Of a stretch of DNA of 64,000 nt, positions 43,389 to 51,719 are shown piece after piece. This DNA is from Sporomusaceae bacterium UBA7701 (GTDB taxonomy: Bacteria; Bacillota; Negativicutes; Sporomusales; UBA7701): assembly GCA_002482545.1 (NCBI GenBank), contig DLGF01000009.1, positions 62,001 to 126,000 on the forward strand. The letters run 5' to 3'. The notes beneath the pieces were generated by a model. The model had not been told where the DNA came from. It did not search any database and worked only from the letters and a program-made list of their open reading frames with translations. Position 1 is the first letter of the stretch, and the number at the start of each line of letters is the position of its first letter. The position numbers were made by a program, and so were the translations under genes.

Positions 43389-44780
43389 TCACCTCCGAGG
43401 CGGCGGCCAGTGGATGGCAGCGTCGGTTACGGCGAGGGCGGCTTCGCCGATGGCTTCGCTGACGGTGGGGTGAGCATGGATGGTGGTGGCGAGTTCGTCG
43501 ACGGTGGCCTCAAGCCTTATGGCCAGGGCGGCTTCGCCGATGAGGTCGGTGGCGCGGGGGCCGAAGATGTGGACGCCGAGGATTTCGCCGTGCCTGGCGC
43601 CGCTGATGATTTTTACCTGGCCGATGCCGCCGCTTTCGATAAGCGCCTTGCCGTTGCCAGCCAAGGGAAAAACGCCGGTCTTGTATTCCAGGCCCTGGCT
43701 GCGGGCCGCTTCTTCGGTGAGGCCGACGCCGGCGACCTCCGGGCTGGTGTAGATGCAGGCGGGGATAACGTGGCCGAGATAATTGCCGCTATGGCCGAGG
43801 GCGTGCTCAACGGCGGCGATGCCCTGGGCGGAGGCGGCGTGGGCCAGCATAATCTGGCCGTTGCAGTCGCCGATGGCGTAGACGCCGGGGATGGTGGTCT
43901 GGAAGCGGTCGTCGACCTTGATGCGGCCGCGCTCCACGGCGATGCCGGCGGCTTCGAGGCCGAGGCCGTCGATGCGCGGCGCGCGGCCGACGGCTACCAG
44001 CACATATTGTGCGGTTATTTCCTGCGGCGCATCACCGGTATTGACCACAGCGGCAAGACCGCCGGCCGCGCTTCTTATTTCCTGCAAGCGGGCGCCAGTA
44101 AGGAACCTGACGCCCAGCTTGGCCAGCTCGCCGCGGACGAGGGCGGCGATTTCGCCGTCCACCGGCGGCAGGATCTCGGGCAGCATTTCCACGACGGTGA
44201 CGGCGGCGCCGAAGGCGCGGTACATGGCGGCGAACTCGACGCCGATGACGCCGCCGCCGACAATGACGAGAGAGCCCGGGATGGACGGCAGGGAAAGGGC
44301 GGCGGTGCTGTCAATGACTCCCGGCAGGTCGGCGCCGGGAAAGCGCAGGCGCACCGGTTCCGAGCCGGTGGCGAGGATTACGGCGTCGGCTTCGAGGACG
44401 GCGGGCTTGTCGCCGCTGATTTCGACCGCGCGGCCGTTGAGCCGGCCGCGACCGCGGTAAACGCTGACGCCGTTGGCTTTCAGGAGTCCTTCCACGCCCC
44501 GCACCAGCCGGGCGACAACGGTGTTTTTGCGTTCCATGACCGCCGGCCAGTCGACGCTGAGGCCTTCGGCTTTGAGGCCGAGAAGAGCGCCGTTGAGGAC
44601 GGCGTGATAGAGTTCGGCGGTGTGGAGGATTGCCTTGGTGGGGATGCAGCCGATGTTGAGGCAGGTGCCGCCGACATGCTCGGCCTCGACGAGATGAGTC
44701 TCGGCGCCAAGCTGGGCGGCGCGGATGGCGGCGACATATCCGCCGGGGCCGCCGCCGATGATGACGATGCGTTTCTTCAT
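43389..44780 (-). CDS. lpdA: Dihydrolipoyl dehydrogenase (E3)
   Basis: The 463-residue flavoprotein reoxidises dihydrolipoamide with NAD. It shows the FAD site GGGPGGYVAAIRAAQLGA, the redox-active GGTCLNIGCIPTKA, the second nucleotide site VIVGGGVIGVEFA and the C-terminal HAHPTVSEA containing the active-site His. Length is standard. It is G+C-rich, like its neighbours acoC, lipB and lipA. Its place in the operon makes it the E3 of the acetoin-type dehydrogenase. Confidence 0.96.
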   Translation of the reverse strand: MKKRIVIIGGGPGGYVAAIRAAQLGAETHLVEAEHVGGTCLNIGCIPTKAILHTAELYHAVLNGALLGLKAEGLSVDWPAVMERKNTVVARLVRGVEGLLKANGVSVYRGRGRLNGRAVEISGDKPAVLEADAVILATGSEPVRLRFPGADLPGVIDSTAALSLPSIPGSLVIVGGGVIGVEFAAMYRAFGAAVTVVEMLPEILPPVDGEIAALVRGELAKLGVRFLTGARLQEIRSAAGGLAAVVNTGDAPQEITAQYVLVAVGRAPRIDGLGLEAAGIAVERGRIKVDDRFQTTIPGVYAIGDCNGQIMLAHAASAQGIAAVEHALGHSGNYLGHVIPACIYTSPEVAGVGLTEEAARSQGLEYKTGVFPLAGNGKALIESGGIGQVKIISGARHGEILGVHIFGPRATDLIGEAALAIRLEATVDELATTIHAHPTVSEAIGEAALAVTDAAIHWPPPRR

Positions 44781-44812
44781 AGATTCCTCCTATATTTCGC
44801 TTCCTCCCATAG

Positions 44813-46090
44813 CTAAAGCAGGAGCAGGGGTTCTTCCATGAGGGCGCGGACCCTGGCCATGAACCGGGCGGCGAGGGCGCCGTCCACCAGGCGGTGGTCG
44901 AAGGATAGGCAAAGGTTCATCATCGGCCGGATGACCACGGCGCCGTCCACCGCCACCGGCCGGTCGACCGCCCGGCATACGCCGAGGATGGCGCTTTCAG
45001 GCGGATTGATGATGGGGGTGAAGTGATCGGCGCCGAACATGCCGAGGTTGCTGACGGTGAAGGTGCCGCCGGCGGCTTCGTCGGGGTTGAGGCGGCCCTC
45101 CCGCGCTTTTGCGCTGAGGGCGCTTATGTCGGCCCTGAGTTCGGCAAAAGATTTGCGGTCGGCGTTCCGGACCACCGGGACGATCAGGCCGTTGTCGAGG
45201 GCCACGGCAACCCCGATGTTGATGTCGCTGTTAAGGATGAAGGCGCCGTTCGCAAGGCTGGCGTTGACCGTCGGGAATTCGCCGAGGGCTTTGGCCGCGC
45301 ATTTGACGATGATTTCGGTAAAGGAGTATTTCACGCCCGCGGCGGCGGCCAGTTTTTCCCGCAGGCCGCCGGCGGCGGTGGCGTCGACCTCGACGGTGAG
45401 GTTGACGTGCGGCGCGGTCTGCCAACTGAGGCTCATGCGTTCGGCGATGATCTTGCGCATGCCGGTGAGGGGCGTGCCGGCGATCGGCGTCGCCGGTGGC
45501 AGGGCGGCCATAATGTCGCTTTTCATGATGCGGCCGTCTTTGGCAAGCGCGGCAAGGTCCACGCCGTGCTCGGCCGCCACTTTGGCGGCGAGGGGCGAGG
45601 CTTTGGGGGCAGGCGCCGGGCGGTCGAAAAAGGCGAGGACGTCTTTTTCGACCACGCGGCCGCCGGGGCCGGTGCCGGCGACGAGGGCAAGGTCGACGCC
45701 TTTTTCGCGGGCGGTCTTCTTGGCCAGGGGCGAGGCAATCACGCGGCCGGTCCCTTCCGGGGCGGCGAAGGCGGCAACCTGCTCCGGGGGCCGGGCGGCG
45801 GGCGGAGCGGCCGGCAGGACGCCGGACGTCGCCTCTGCCGCTACTTTTTCGCCGGAAGCGCCGATGACGGCCAGCACCGCCTGAACCTGGGCGACGGCAT
45901 TTTCAGGTACGCGGATGGCGAGGATGGTGCCGGCGACCGGCGACTCAATCTGGTTGGTTATTTTATCGGTGGAGATTTCGGCCAGGATTTCGCCGGCGTC
46001 CACTGTCTCCCCTACCTGCTTGAACCATTTGGAGACCGTTCCTTCGGTCATGGTGAGGCCCAACTGCGGCATGGTGAAGTTTGTTGCCAT
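44813..46090 (-). CDS. acoC: Dihydrolipoamide acyltransferase (E2) of acetoin-type dehydrogenase
   Basis: The 425-residue protein has an N-terminal lipoyl domain (residues 1-78; lipoyl Lys in EISTDKITNQIE), Pro/Ala linkers, two E3-binding motifs (ASPLAKKTAREKGVDL near 120 and ASPLAAKVAAEHGVDL near 165) and a catalytic domain with the active-site SFDHRLVDGALAARF. Two peripheral-binding motifs in tandem are unusual. The ATG at 46090 follows GGAGGG. It would form the core to which AcoAB and LpdA bind. Confidence 0.93.
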   Translation of the reverse strand: MATNFTMPQLGLTMTEGTVSKWFKQVGETVDAGEILAEISTDKITNQIESPVAGTILAIRVPENAVAQVQAVLAVIGASGEKVAAEATSGVLPAAPPAARPPEQVAAFAAPEGTGRVIASPLAKKTAREKGVDLALVAGTGPGGRVVEKDVLAFFDRPAPAPKASPLAAKVAAEHGVDLAALAKDGRIMKSDIMAALPPATPIAGTPLTGMRKIIAERMSLSWQTAPHVNLTVEVDATAAGGLREKLAAAAGVKYSFTEIIVKCAAKALGEFPTVNASLANGAFILNSDINIGVAVALDNGLIVPVVRNADRKSFAELRADISALSAKAREGRLNPDEAAGGTFTVSNLGMFGADHFTPIINPPESAILGVCRAVDRPVAVDGAVVIRPMMNLCLSFDHRLVDGALAARFMARVRALMEEPLLLL

Positions 46091-46152
46091 ATATGTTCCC
46101 TCCTCGGGTGAATTTGCGCAGGCGACTGCGCTTGAAACTGCGGAAGGGCGAC

Positions 46153-47190
46153 TCAAGGGGTGTAGATTACTTTGCAGGCCTGCCCGCTCCGGGCGAGGTC
46201 GATGCCTTCCTGCCAGCGCTCAAGAGGAAGGACGTGGGTTATGGCCGGGGCGGCGGCAAGTTTGCCGCTGGCGAGCAGGTTTTCCATCCGGGCCCAGGTC
46301 TCAAACATTTTGCGCCCGTGGATGCCGATGATGTTGGCTTCTTTGAATACGACTTCCTTGCCGAGTTCGAGTTCTATGGGTTTGCCGGGCAGGCCGACGA
46401 GGGCCATGCGGCCGCCCTTGCGCAGGTAGCGGAAAGACTGCTTGAGGGCTTCGACGCTGCCGGAGGCTTCGATGACCACATCCGCGCCGTAGCCGCCGGT
46501 GGCTTGGAGGACGACCGCCGCCACATCATCCTGAAGGGGATTCACCGGATAGGTGGCGCCCATCCGGCGGGCGATCGCAAGGCGGGCGGGGCTGATATCG
46601 GCGGCAAAGACGGTGGCGGCGCCCAACGTGTTCGCGGCGGCGACGGCAAAGAGGCCGATCGGCCCGCAGCCCACCACCATTACGTTGGCGCCGGCGACGC
46701 GGGGTTCCGTGGCGGCCCGCAGGGCGGTGCCGAGCGGTTCCATGACGGCGCCGACTTCATAGGGTATTTCCTTGGGAATGGGTTTGGCGCAGAGGGCGGG
46801 AACAGCGGCGTATTCGGCGAAGCAGCCGTTCATATGGATGCCGAAAAGACGGAGGTTGTTGCAGATATGTTGCTCATCGCTCCGGCATTGGTAGCACTCG
46901 CCGCAAGGGACATGGGTCTCGACGGCGACTTTGTCGCCGCTCCTGGCGCCTTTGGCGTCGCTGCCCACGGCGATAACGTCGCCGCAACATTCGTGGCCCA
47001 AGACCAAGGGCAGTTGGATTCCGGCGCCTTGAGCCCAAGGGTTCCATTCGTGGATGTGAAGGTCGGTGCCGCAGAGAGCCGCGGCGCGGACCTTGACCAG
47101 GACTTCCCGGGGGCCGCATTCGGGAATGGGAATGCGCTGCAGCTCGGTAGTCGCGGGCGAGGTTTTTACCAGGGCCTGCATCAGGTCCAT
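46153..47190 (-). CDS. Zinc-dependent alcohol dehydrogenase, threonine 3-dehydrogenase-like
   Basis: The 345-residue enzyme has catalytic-zinc ligands in ALCGTDLHIHEW and GHECCGDV, a structural-zinc set CGECYQCRSDEQHIC and the NAD site VVGCGPIGLFA. The late stretch IIGIHGRKMFETWARMENLL closely resembles L-threonine 3-dehydrogenase. In this operon, however, a secondary-alcohol role such as 2,3-butanediol oxidation to acetoin is equally reasonable. The ATG at 47190 follows AAGGAG. Confidence 0.85.
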   Translation of the reverse strand: MDLMQALVKTSPATTELQRIPIPECGPREVLVKVRAAALCGTDLHIHEWNPWAQGAGIQLPLVLGHECCGDVIAVGSDAKGARSGDKVAVETHVPCGECYQCRSDEQHICNNLRLFGIHMNGCFAEYAAVPALCAKPIPKEIPYEVGAVMEPLGTALRAATEPRVAGANVMVVGCGPIGLFAVAAANTLGAATVFAADISPARLAIARRMGATYPVNPLQDDVAAVVLQATGGYGADVVIEASGSVEALKQSFRYLRKGGRMALVGLPGKPIELELGKEVVFKEANIIGIHGRKMFETWARMENLLASGKLAAAPAITHVLPLERWQEGIDLARSGQACKVIYTP

Positions 47191-47263
47191 GCACAAGTCT
47201 CCTTTCGCGCGAGTGTAAAACGGGCAAGACTGCCGGTAAACAACCGGAAAAATCGCCGACCGG

Positions 47264-48589
47264 TCACGCGTCGCGGGCAGAACCTTTGGCCTCGGGAGTT
47301 GACGGAAGGTTGCTGGTAGGCAGGTTTTTCCGCAGGGTCAGGATGAGCAGGCCGGCCACGACGAGGGAGAAAGCCAGGTAAATGTAGCCGTACATGAAGG
47401 ACCCCGTGGTGTCTTTGATGAAACCGGTCAAATAAGGGCCAACCCAGCCGCCGATGTTGCCGATCGAGTTGATCAGGCCGACCGCGCCGGCAGCCGCGGC
47501 GCCGGACAGGAAAGAAGTCGGATAGGTCCACCATACGCCCATGCCGCAGTATACGCCGACGGCGCTGACGCAGACGAGAACAAGGCTCAGCAGCGGATCG
47601 CTGACAAATGTTCCGACGCCGATGCCGATGGCACCGAGGAACAAGGGAATGGCGACGTGCCAGCGCTTTTCACCGGTGCGCGAGGAGGAACGGCCGACGT
47701 AAAGGAAGCCGAGAAGAGCCATGGTCATGGGGATGACGATGATCAAGCCGATGGCGGCATTGGACCAGCCGGACACGGCCTTGAGGACGGTAGGCATCCA
47801 GAAGTTGAAGCCCCAAAAGCCGGTGATCCACATGAAGTAGATGACGCAGAGCTTGAGAACTTCCTTGTCGGTAAGCGCTTGCCAGAAGGTGTACTTTTTG
47901 GCCGAGTTTTTCGTCTGAATTTCCTGCTCGTATTGGTCGGCCAGCAGTTGCTTCTCTTCCATGGTCAGCCACTTGGCGTCCTTCGGCCAGTCGGGCAGCC
48001 AGTATACCAGAGCGAAACCGAGGATGACCGCGGGAATGCCTTCGAGAATGAACAGCACCTGCCAGCCTTGGAGGCCGAAAAGCGACACGCCCAGCAGCCA
48101 GCCGGCCAGCGGCGCTCCGACGATGGCGGCGACCAGCAGCGAGGTGAGCATAACCGAGGTGGCCTGGGCCCGTTCTTCCGAACTGAACCAGCGGGGAATG
48201 ACGACCGCGTAGAGCACGGGATACAGACTGGCTTCAGCCGCCCCGAGCAGGAAACGGAAGATATAGAACTGGGTTTCGTTTTGCATAAACGCCATGAAGG
48301 CGCAGACGGCTCCCCAGGTGATCATAATGCGGGCCAGCCATATCCGGGGGCTGTATTTGGCGGCGATCAGCGCTCCGGGAATTTCGAACAAAAGATAGCC
48401 GAGGAAGAAGATACCGGCGCCCATCCCAAAAACCTGGGCGGTGAAGCCCATGTCCCGATTCATGGTGAGAGCGGCGTAAGCGATGTTGACCCTGTCGATG
48501 TAGGCGAGAACCGAGACCAGAAAAATCGGCAGGATGATATGCAGGTATTTTCTCTTTCTGATGCTTCCCATAATGGCCGAATTGTCCAT
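47264..48589 (-). CDS. MFS transporter, anion:cation symporter (ACS) type
   Basis: The 441-residue protein has 12 membrane segments. The N-terminal pattern FLVSVLAYIDRVNIAYAAL, then GAGIFFLGYLLFEIPGALI and RFLLGAAEASLYPVL, is that of ACS-family carboxylate or sugar-acid uptake systems. In this position it probably brings in the operon's substrate. ACS members usually carry anions, whereas acetoin is neutral, which raises doubt about the true substrate. GGGAGG precedes the ATG. Confidence 0.9.
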   Translation of the reverse strand: MDNSAIMGSIRKRKYLHIILPIFLVSVLAYIDRVNIAYAALTMNRDMGFTAQVFGMGAGIFFLGYLLFEIPGALIAAKYSPRIWLARIMITWGAVCAFMAFMQNETQFYIFRFLLGAAEASLYPVLYAVVIPRWFSSEERAQATSVMLTSLLVAAIVGAPLAGWLLGVSLFGLQGWQVLFILEGIPAVILGFALVYWLPDWPKDAKWLTMEEKQLLADQYEQEIQTKNSAKKYTFWQALTDKEVLKLCVIYFMWITGFWGFNFWMPTVLKAVSGWSNAAIGLIIVIPMTMALLGFLYVGRSSSRTGEKRWHVAIPLFLGAIGIGVGTFVSDPLLSLVLVCVSAVGVYCGMGVWWTYPTSFLSGAAAAGAVGLINSIGNIGGWVGPYLTGFIKDTTGSFMYGYIYLAFSLVVAGLLILTLRKNLPTSNLPSTPEAKGSARDA

Positions 48590-48778
48590 TTACTCAACCT
48601 CCCAATCATATTTCACCCGATAAGTTCGATTCGTAGGTACGAAAGCGCGATGCTCTTTCTGCAGCTTTTCCTCCTTCTTTGAGCGCGGCCTTTTCCGGTT
48701 CCTGAGCGTAAGCGTCGGCTTGGGGCTCCGCCCTATGGGGAATCGGCGGCAATAAAAGGAACGCAGGAAGAGCCCGGA

Positions 48779-49525
48779 TCAATCCATGGTGAGTCCGCCG
48801 TCGACATTCAGGACCGTGCCGGTGACAAAGGCCGCATCGTCGGATGCGAAAAAGCAGACGGCGGCGGCGATGTCTTCAGGCCGCCCGGCCCGGCCCAACG
48901 GCATCATTTGGATGATTGTTTCCCGCTGGGCCGGCGTCAAACCGCCGGTCATGTCGGTGTCGGTGAGAGCCGGAGTGATGGCGTTCGCGGTGATGTTATA
49001 CGGTCCGCCTTCGCGGGCAACGCCTTTGGTGAAGGCGATGACCCCGCCTTTGGAAGCGGCGTAGCAGGAGTTGCCCAAAAGGCCGCCGCCCCGTTTTCCC
49101 GCCACCGAGGCGATATTGATGATGCGGCCGCCGCGATGGTCCATCATAAGCGGAAAGACGGCCTTGCAGCAGAGGAAAACGGCTTTCAGGTTGACGGCCA
49201 TGACTTTGTCCCAGGCCGCGGGGCTGATGCCGGTAAGCGGCCCGGTCTGGACGACGCCGGCGTTGTTGACGAGAATGTCGACCTTGCCGAAACGAACGAC
49301 AGCGGCGGCGACCATGTCATTTACCGCTGCTTCGTCGGTTACGTCGACCTTTACGGCCATGGCCCGGCCGCCGCAGGCCGCGATTTCCTCGGCCACGCTC
49401 CGGGCGGGGCCCATGTCGATGTCGTTTACGACGATGTCGGCCCCGCGGCCCGCGAGCGCCAGAGTGATGGCGCGGCCGATGCCCCGGCCGGCGCCGGTGA
49501 TAATGGCCGTTTTTCCTTTGAGCAT
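48779..49525 (-). CDS. Short-chain dehydrogenase/reductase
   Basis: The 248-residue SDR has the cofactor site TGAGRGIGRAI, NNAG at about residue 88, the catalytic Ser in IINIASVAG and YxxxK in CYAASKGG. D36-type acidic residues after the second strand (VNDIDMG) favour NAD over NADP. In context it may interconvert acetoin with diacetyl or butanediol, or oxidise another hydroxy substrate; the family is too broad to decide. A 190-nt gap separates it from the downstream MFS gene. Confidence 0.9.
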   Translation of the reverse strand: MLKGKTAIITGAGRGIGRAITLALAGRGADIVVNDIDMGPARSVAEEIAACGGRAMAVKVDVTDEAAVNDMVAAAVVRFGKVDILVNNAGVVQTGPLTGISPAAWDKVMAVNLKAVFLCCKAVFPLMMDHRGGRIINIASVAGKRGGGLLGNSCYAASKGGVIAFTKGVAREGGPYNITANAITPALTDTDMTGGLTPAQRETIIQMMPLGRAGRPEDIAAAVCFFASDDAAFVTGTVLNVDGGLTMD

Positions 49526-49550
49526 GATGCTTTCCCCTCCTCCCTATCGA

Positions 49551-50525
49551 TTATTTACATATGGCAAGGGCGGCGCCGGCAATATCGTCGGCGGTTATCT
49601 TTACAAGCTTTTCCAGACTGGGGCTGAAGGGCACGGGGACATAGGGGGCTCCCAGCCTTGCGACCGGAGCGTCGAGGAGATCGAGCGCCTCCTCGGCGAC
49701 AAGGGCGGCGATTTCCGCTCCCACTCCGCCGGTCTTGACGGCTTCATGAGCGATGACGAGCCGGTGGGTTTTGGCAAGAGAGGTGAAGATGGTTTCCTTA
49801 TCCAGGGGGGAAATGGTCCTGAGATCGATGACTTCGGCCTCGATGCCCTGGCCGGCCAGTTTGTCGGCTGCCTCGAGGGCGCGGTGCGCCATGGCGGAGT
49901 AGGAAACGATGGTGACATCCTGCCCGGCCCGGGAAATGCTGGCTTTGCCGATCGGCACGACGTGGTCGCCGCCGGGAACGGGTCCCTTCATCGGAAAAAG
50001 GGCTTTGTGCTCAAAGTAGAGCACGGGGTCGTCGCTGCGGATGGCCGCCTTGAGGAGGCCCTTGGCATCGGCGGGGTTGGAGGGGATGACGACTTTAAGG
50101 CCTGGTACATGGAGGAACCACGACTCAAGGCTTTGGGAATGCTGGGCCGCCGCCGAGCGGATGATGCCGTCAGGGGCGCGGAGGACGAGGGGTATGGTGC
50201 ACTGGCCGCCGAACATGTAGCGGATTTTGGCCATTTGGTTGACGACTTCGTCCATGCAGACAGTGATGAAATCGGCGAAATGCATGTCCACCACCGGTCT
50301 AAGGCCGGCGAGGGCCGCGCCGACACCGGCACCGGCGATGGCGGTCTCGGAAATGGGGGTGTCGAGCACGCGCCCGGTGCCGAATTTCTGGGGCAAGCCT
50401 TTGAACTGTCCGAAAATGCCGCCCTGGCGGGCGATGTCCTCACCCATGACAAAGACGCGGTCGTCACGCTGCATTTCTTCGGTCATGGCTTCCAACGTAG
50501 CCTCGGAGAAAGTTATTTTCCGCAT
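49551..50525 (-). CDS. acoB: Acetoin-type dehydrogenase E1, beta subunit
   Basis: The 324-residue protein is a transketolase-like E1 beta. Landmarks are FVMGEDIARQGGIFGQFKGL, DTPISETAIAGAGVGAAL, DFITVCMDEVVNQMAK and the C-terminal ALDLLDAPVARLGAP. With AcoA it binds thiamin diphosphate and decarboxylates or cleaves the substrate, then acylates lipoyl-E2. The gene starts 1 nt after the acoA stop. Confidence 0.94.
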   Translation of the reverse strand: MRKITFSEATLEAMTEEMQRDDRVFVMGEDIARQGGIFGQFKGLPQKFGTGRVLDTPISETAIAGAGVGAALAGLRPVVDMHFADFITVCMDEVVNQMAKIRYMFGGQCTIPLVLRAPDGIIRSAAAQHSQSLESWFLHVPGLKVVIPSNPADAKGLLKAAIRSDDPVLYFEHKALFPMKGPVPGGDHVVPIGKASISRAGQDVTIVSYSAMAHRALEAADKLAGQGIEAEVIDLRTISPLDKETIFTSLAKTHRLVIAHEAVKTGGVGAEIAALVAEEALDLLDAPVARLGAPYVPVPFSPSLEKLVKITADDIAGAALAICK

Positions 50526-50526
50526 G

Positions 50527-51504
50527 TTATTTTAGCCCCCCTTCCGCATAGAGATCATCGAAGAGTTCGCCGTCCTCCGGGTAGGGCGCCCGGCGGGCTT
50601 CCTCCACCGCCTGGGCGACCTCGGCGGCAACCGCGGCCTGGATGGCGTCGAGGTCGGCTTGTTTCAACCATTTGGCGGCGGTAACTTTCTTGGCGAAGTT
50701 CTTCAGCGGATCGTTTTCATCAAAGTGTTTCTGTACTTCGGCTTTGGTGCGGTACATTTCGGGGTCGCCGACGAAGTGGCCTTTGATGCGATAAGTCTTG
50801 GCCTCGATGAGAGTGGGCCCTCCTCCCTGCCGGGCCCGTTCTACGGCCTGCCTGGCGGTCTCGTACACGGCGAAAGCGTCATTGCCGTCGACGATGACGC
50901 CGGGGATACCGTAACCGGCCGCCCGGTCGGCGATATTTTCAATCGCGGTCGTCGTATGGCAGGGAGTCGTCGATGCCCATTGGTTGTTCTCGTTGACGAA
51001 GATGACCGGCAGCTTCCAGGCGGCGGCCATGTTGATGCCTTCGTGGAAAGTGCCGCGGTTGGAGGCGCCGTCGCCGAAGAAGCAGACGGCGACCTGGCCG
51101 GTTTGGCGCATTTTGGCCGCCAGCGCCGCCCCTACCGCCAGATTGTAACCGCCGCCGACCACGCCGTTGGCGCCCAGCATGCCGACCGTGAAGTCGGCGA
51201 TATGCATGGAGCCGCCCTTGCCTTTGCAGTAGCCCGCCTTTTTGCCGTAAATCTCGGCCATCATCGGGAGAATCTGCGCCCCTTTGGCGAGGCAGTGTCC
51301 ATGGCCGCGATGGGTGCTGGTGATGTAGTCCCGGTCGGTGAGGCTGGCGCAGACGCCGACGGCGATGGCTTCTTCACCGATGTACAAATGCACGAATCCC
51401 GGCAGCTCGCCGGCGAGAAACAGCTCCCCCACCTTTTCTTCAAACAGTCTGATGCTGACCATACGCCGATAGAGGTAGCGTAAAAACTCTGCATCATAGT
51501 TCAT
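50527..51504 (-). CDS. acoA: Acetoin-type dehydrogenase E1, alpha subunit
   Basis: The 325-residue protein has the thiamin-diphosphate motif FGDGASNRGTFHEGIN, ending in VNENNQWASTT, and the substrate region HRGHGHCLAKG near residue 65. The overall pattern is closest to AcoA/TPP-dependent acetoin dehydrogenase rather than PdhA, though these subfamilies are hard to separate by eye. It is the first gene of the operon, after a sigma-54 promoter, with GAGGAGG before the ATG. Confidence 0.92.
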   Translation of the reverse strand: MNYDAEFLRYLYRRMVSIRLFEEKVGELFLAGELPGFVHLYIGEEAIAVGVCASLTDRDYITSTHRGHGHCLAKGAQILPMMAEIYGKKAGYCKGKGGSMHIADFTVGMLGANGVVGGGYNLAVGAALAAKMRQTGQVAVCFFGDGASNRGTFHEGINMAAAWKLPVIFVNENNQWASTTPCHTTTAIENIADRAAGYGIPGVIVDGNDAFAVYETARQAVERARQGGGPTLIEAKTYRIKGHFVGDPEMYRTKAEVQKHFDENDPLKNFAKKVTAAKWLKQADLDAIQAAVAAEVAQAVEEARRAPYPEDGELFDDLYAEGGLK

Positions 51505-51552
51505 GTAGATCTCCTCCTCTTGGCATTAGAAAGGTTTGCGCCCTTCTACCAT

Positions 51553-51569
51553 TGCATGTTCCGTGCCAA
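51553..51569 (-). promoter_or_regulatory. Sigma-54 (-24/-12) promoter of the aco operon
   Basis: Minus strand reads TTGGCACGGAACATGCA, close to the consensus TGGCACG-N4-TTGCA. It lies about 50 nt before the acoA start and about 110-150 nt from the AcoR-type inverted repeat. Confidence 0.85.
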
Positions 51570-51629
51570 GTATGCGGAGAAAAAGAAGCCCAGTGTTCAA
51601 TCTCTGTACTGGAGCGGTCTCTCTGTCTT

Positions 51630-51666
51630 AAAAAAACGACGCCCGGCCGGAAAATCCGGCCGGGCG
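51630..51666 (-). terminator. Terminator of acoR
   Basis: CGCCCGGCCGG/CCGGCCGGGCG perfect arms with a 5-nt loop, followed by TCGTTTTTTTAAG on the minus strand. Confidence 0.88.
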
Positions 51667-51677
51667 AACCCAATTAT

Positions 51678-51716
51678 CGTTCGATCATCGAACAGCATAT
51701 GTTCGATGATCGAACG
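51678..51716. promoter_or_regulatory. Upstream activating sequence, likely AcoR operator
   Basis: A perfect inverted repeat with 17-bp arms around GCATA. Each arm itself contains the palindrome TTCGATNATCGAA, so two dimer sites may lie side by side. It sits between the acoR stop and the acoR terminator, upstream of the sigma-54 promoter, where enhancer-binding proteins act. Confidence 0.82.
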
Positions 51717-51719
51717 GCG

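Noticed and set aside
43410..44816. 468-codon open frame antisense to lpdA
   Set aside because: An artefact of high G+C codon use; the minus strand encodes complete dihydrolipoyl dehydrogenase.
46081..47319. 412-codon open frame antisense to the TDH-like gene
   Set aside because: Same GC artefact; the zinc-dehydrogenase motifs are all on the other strand.
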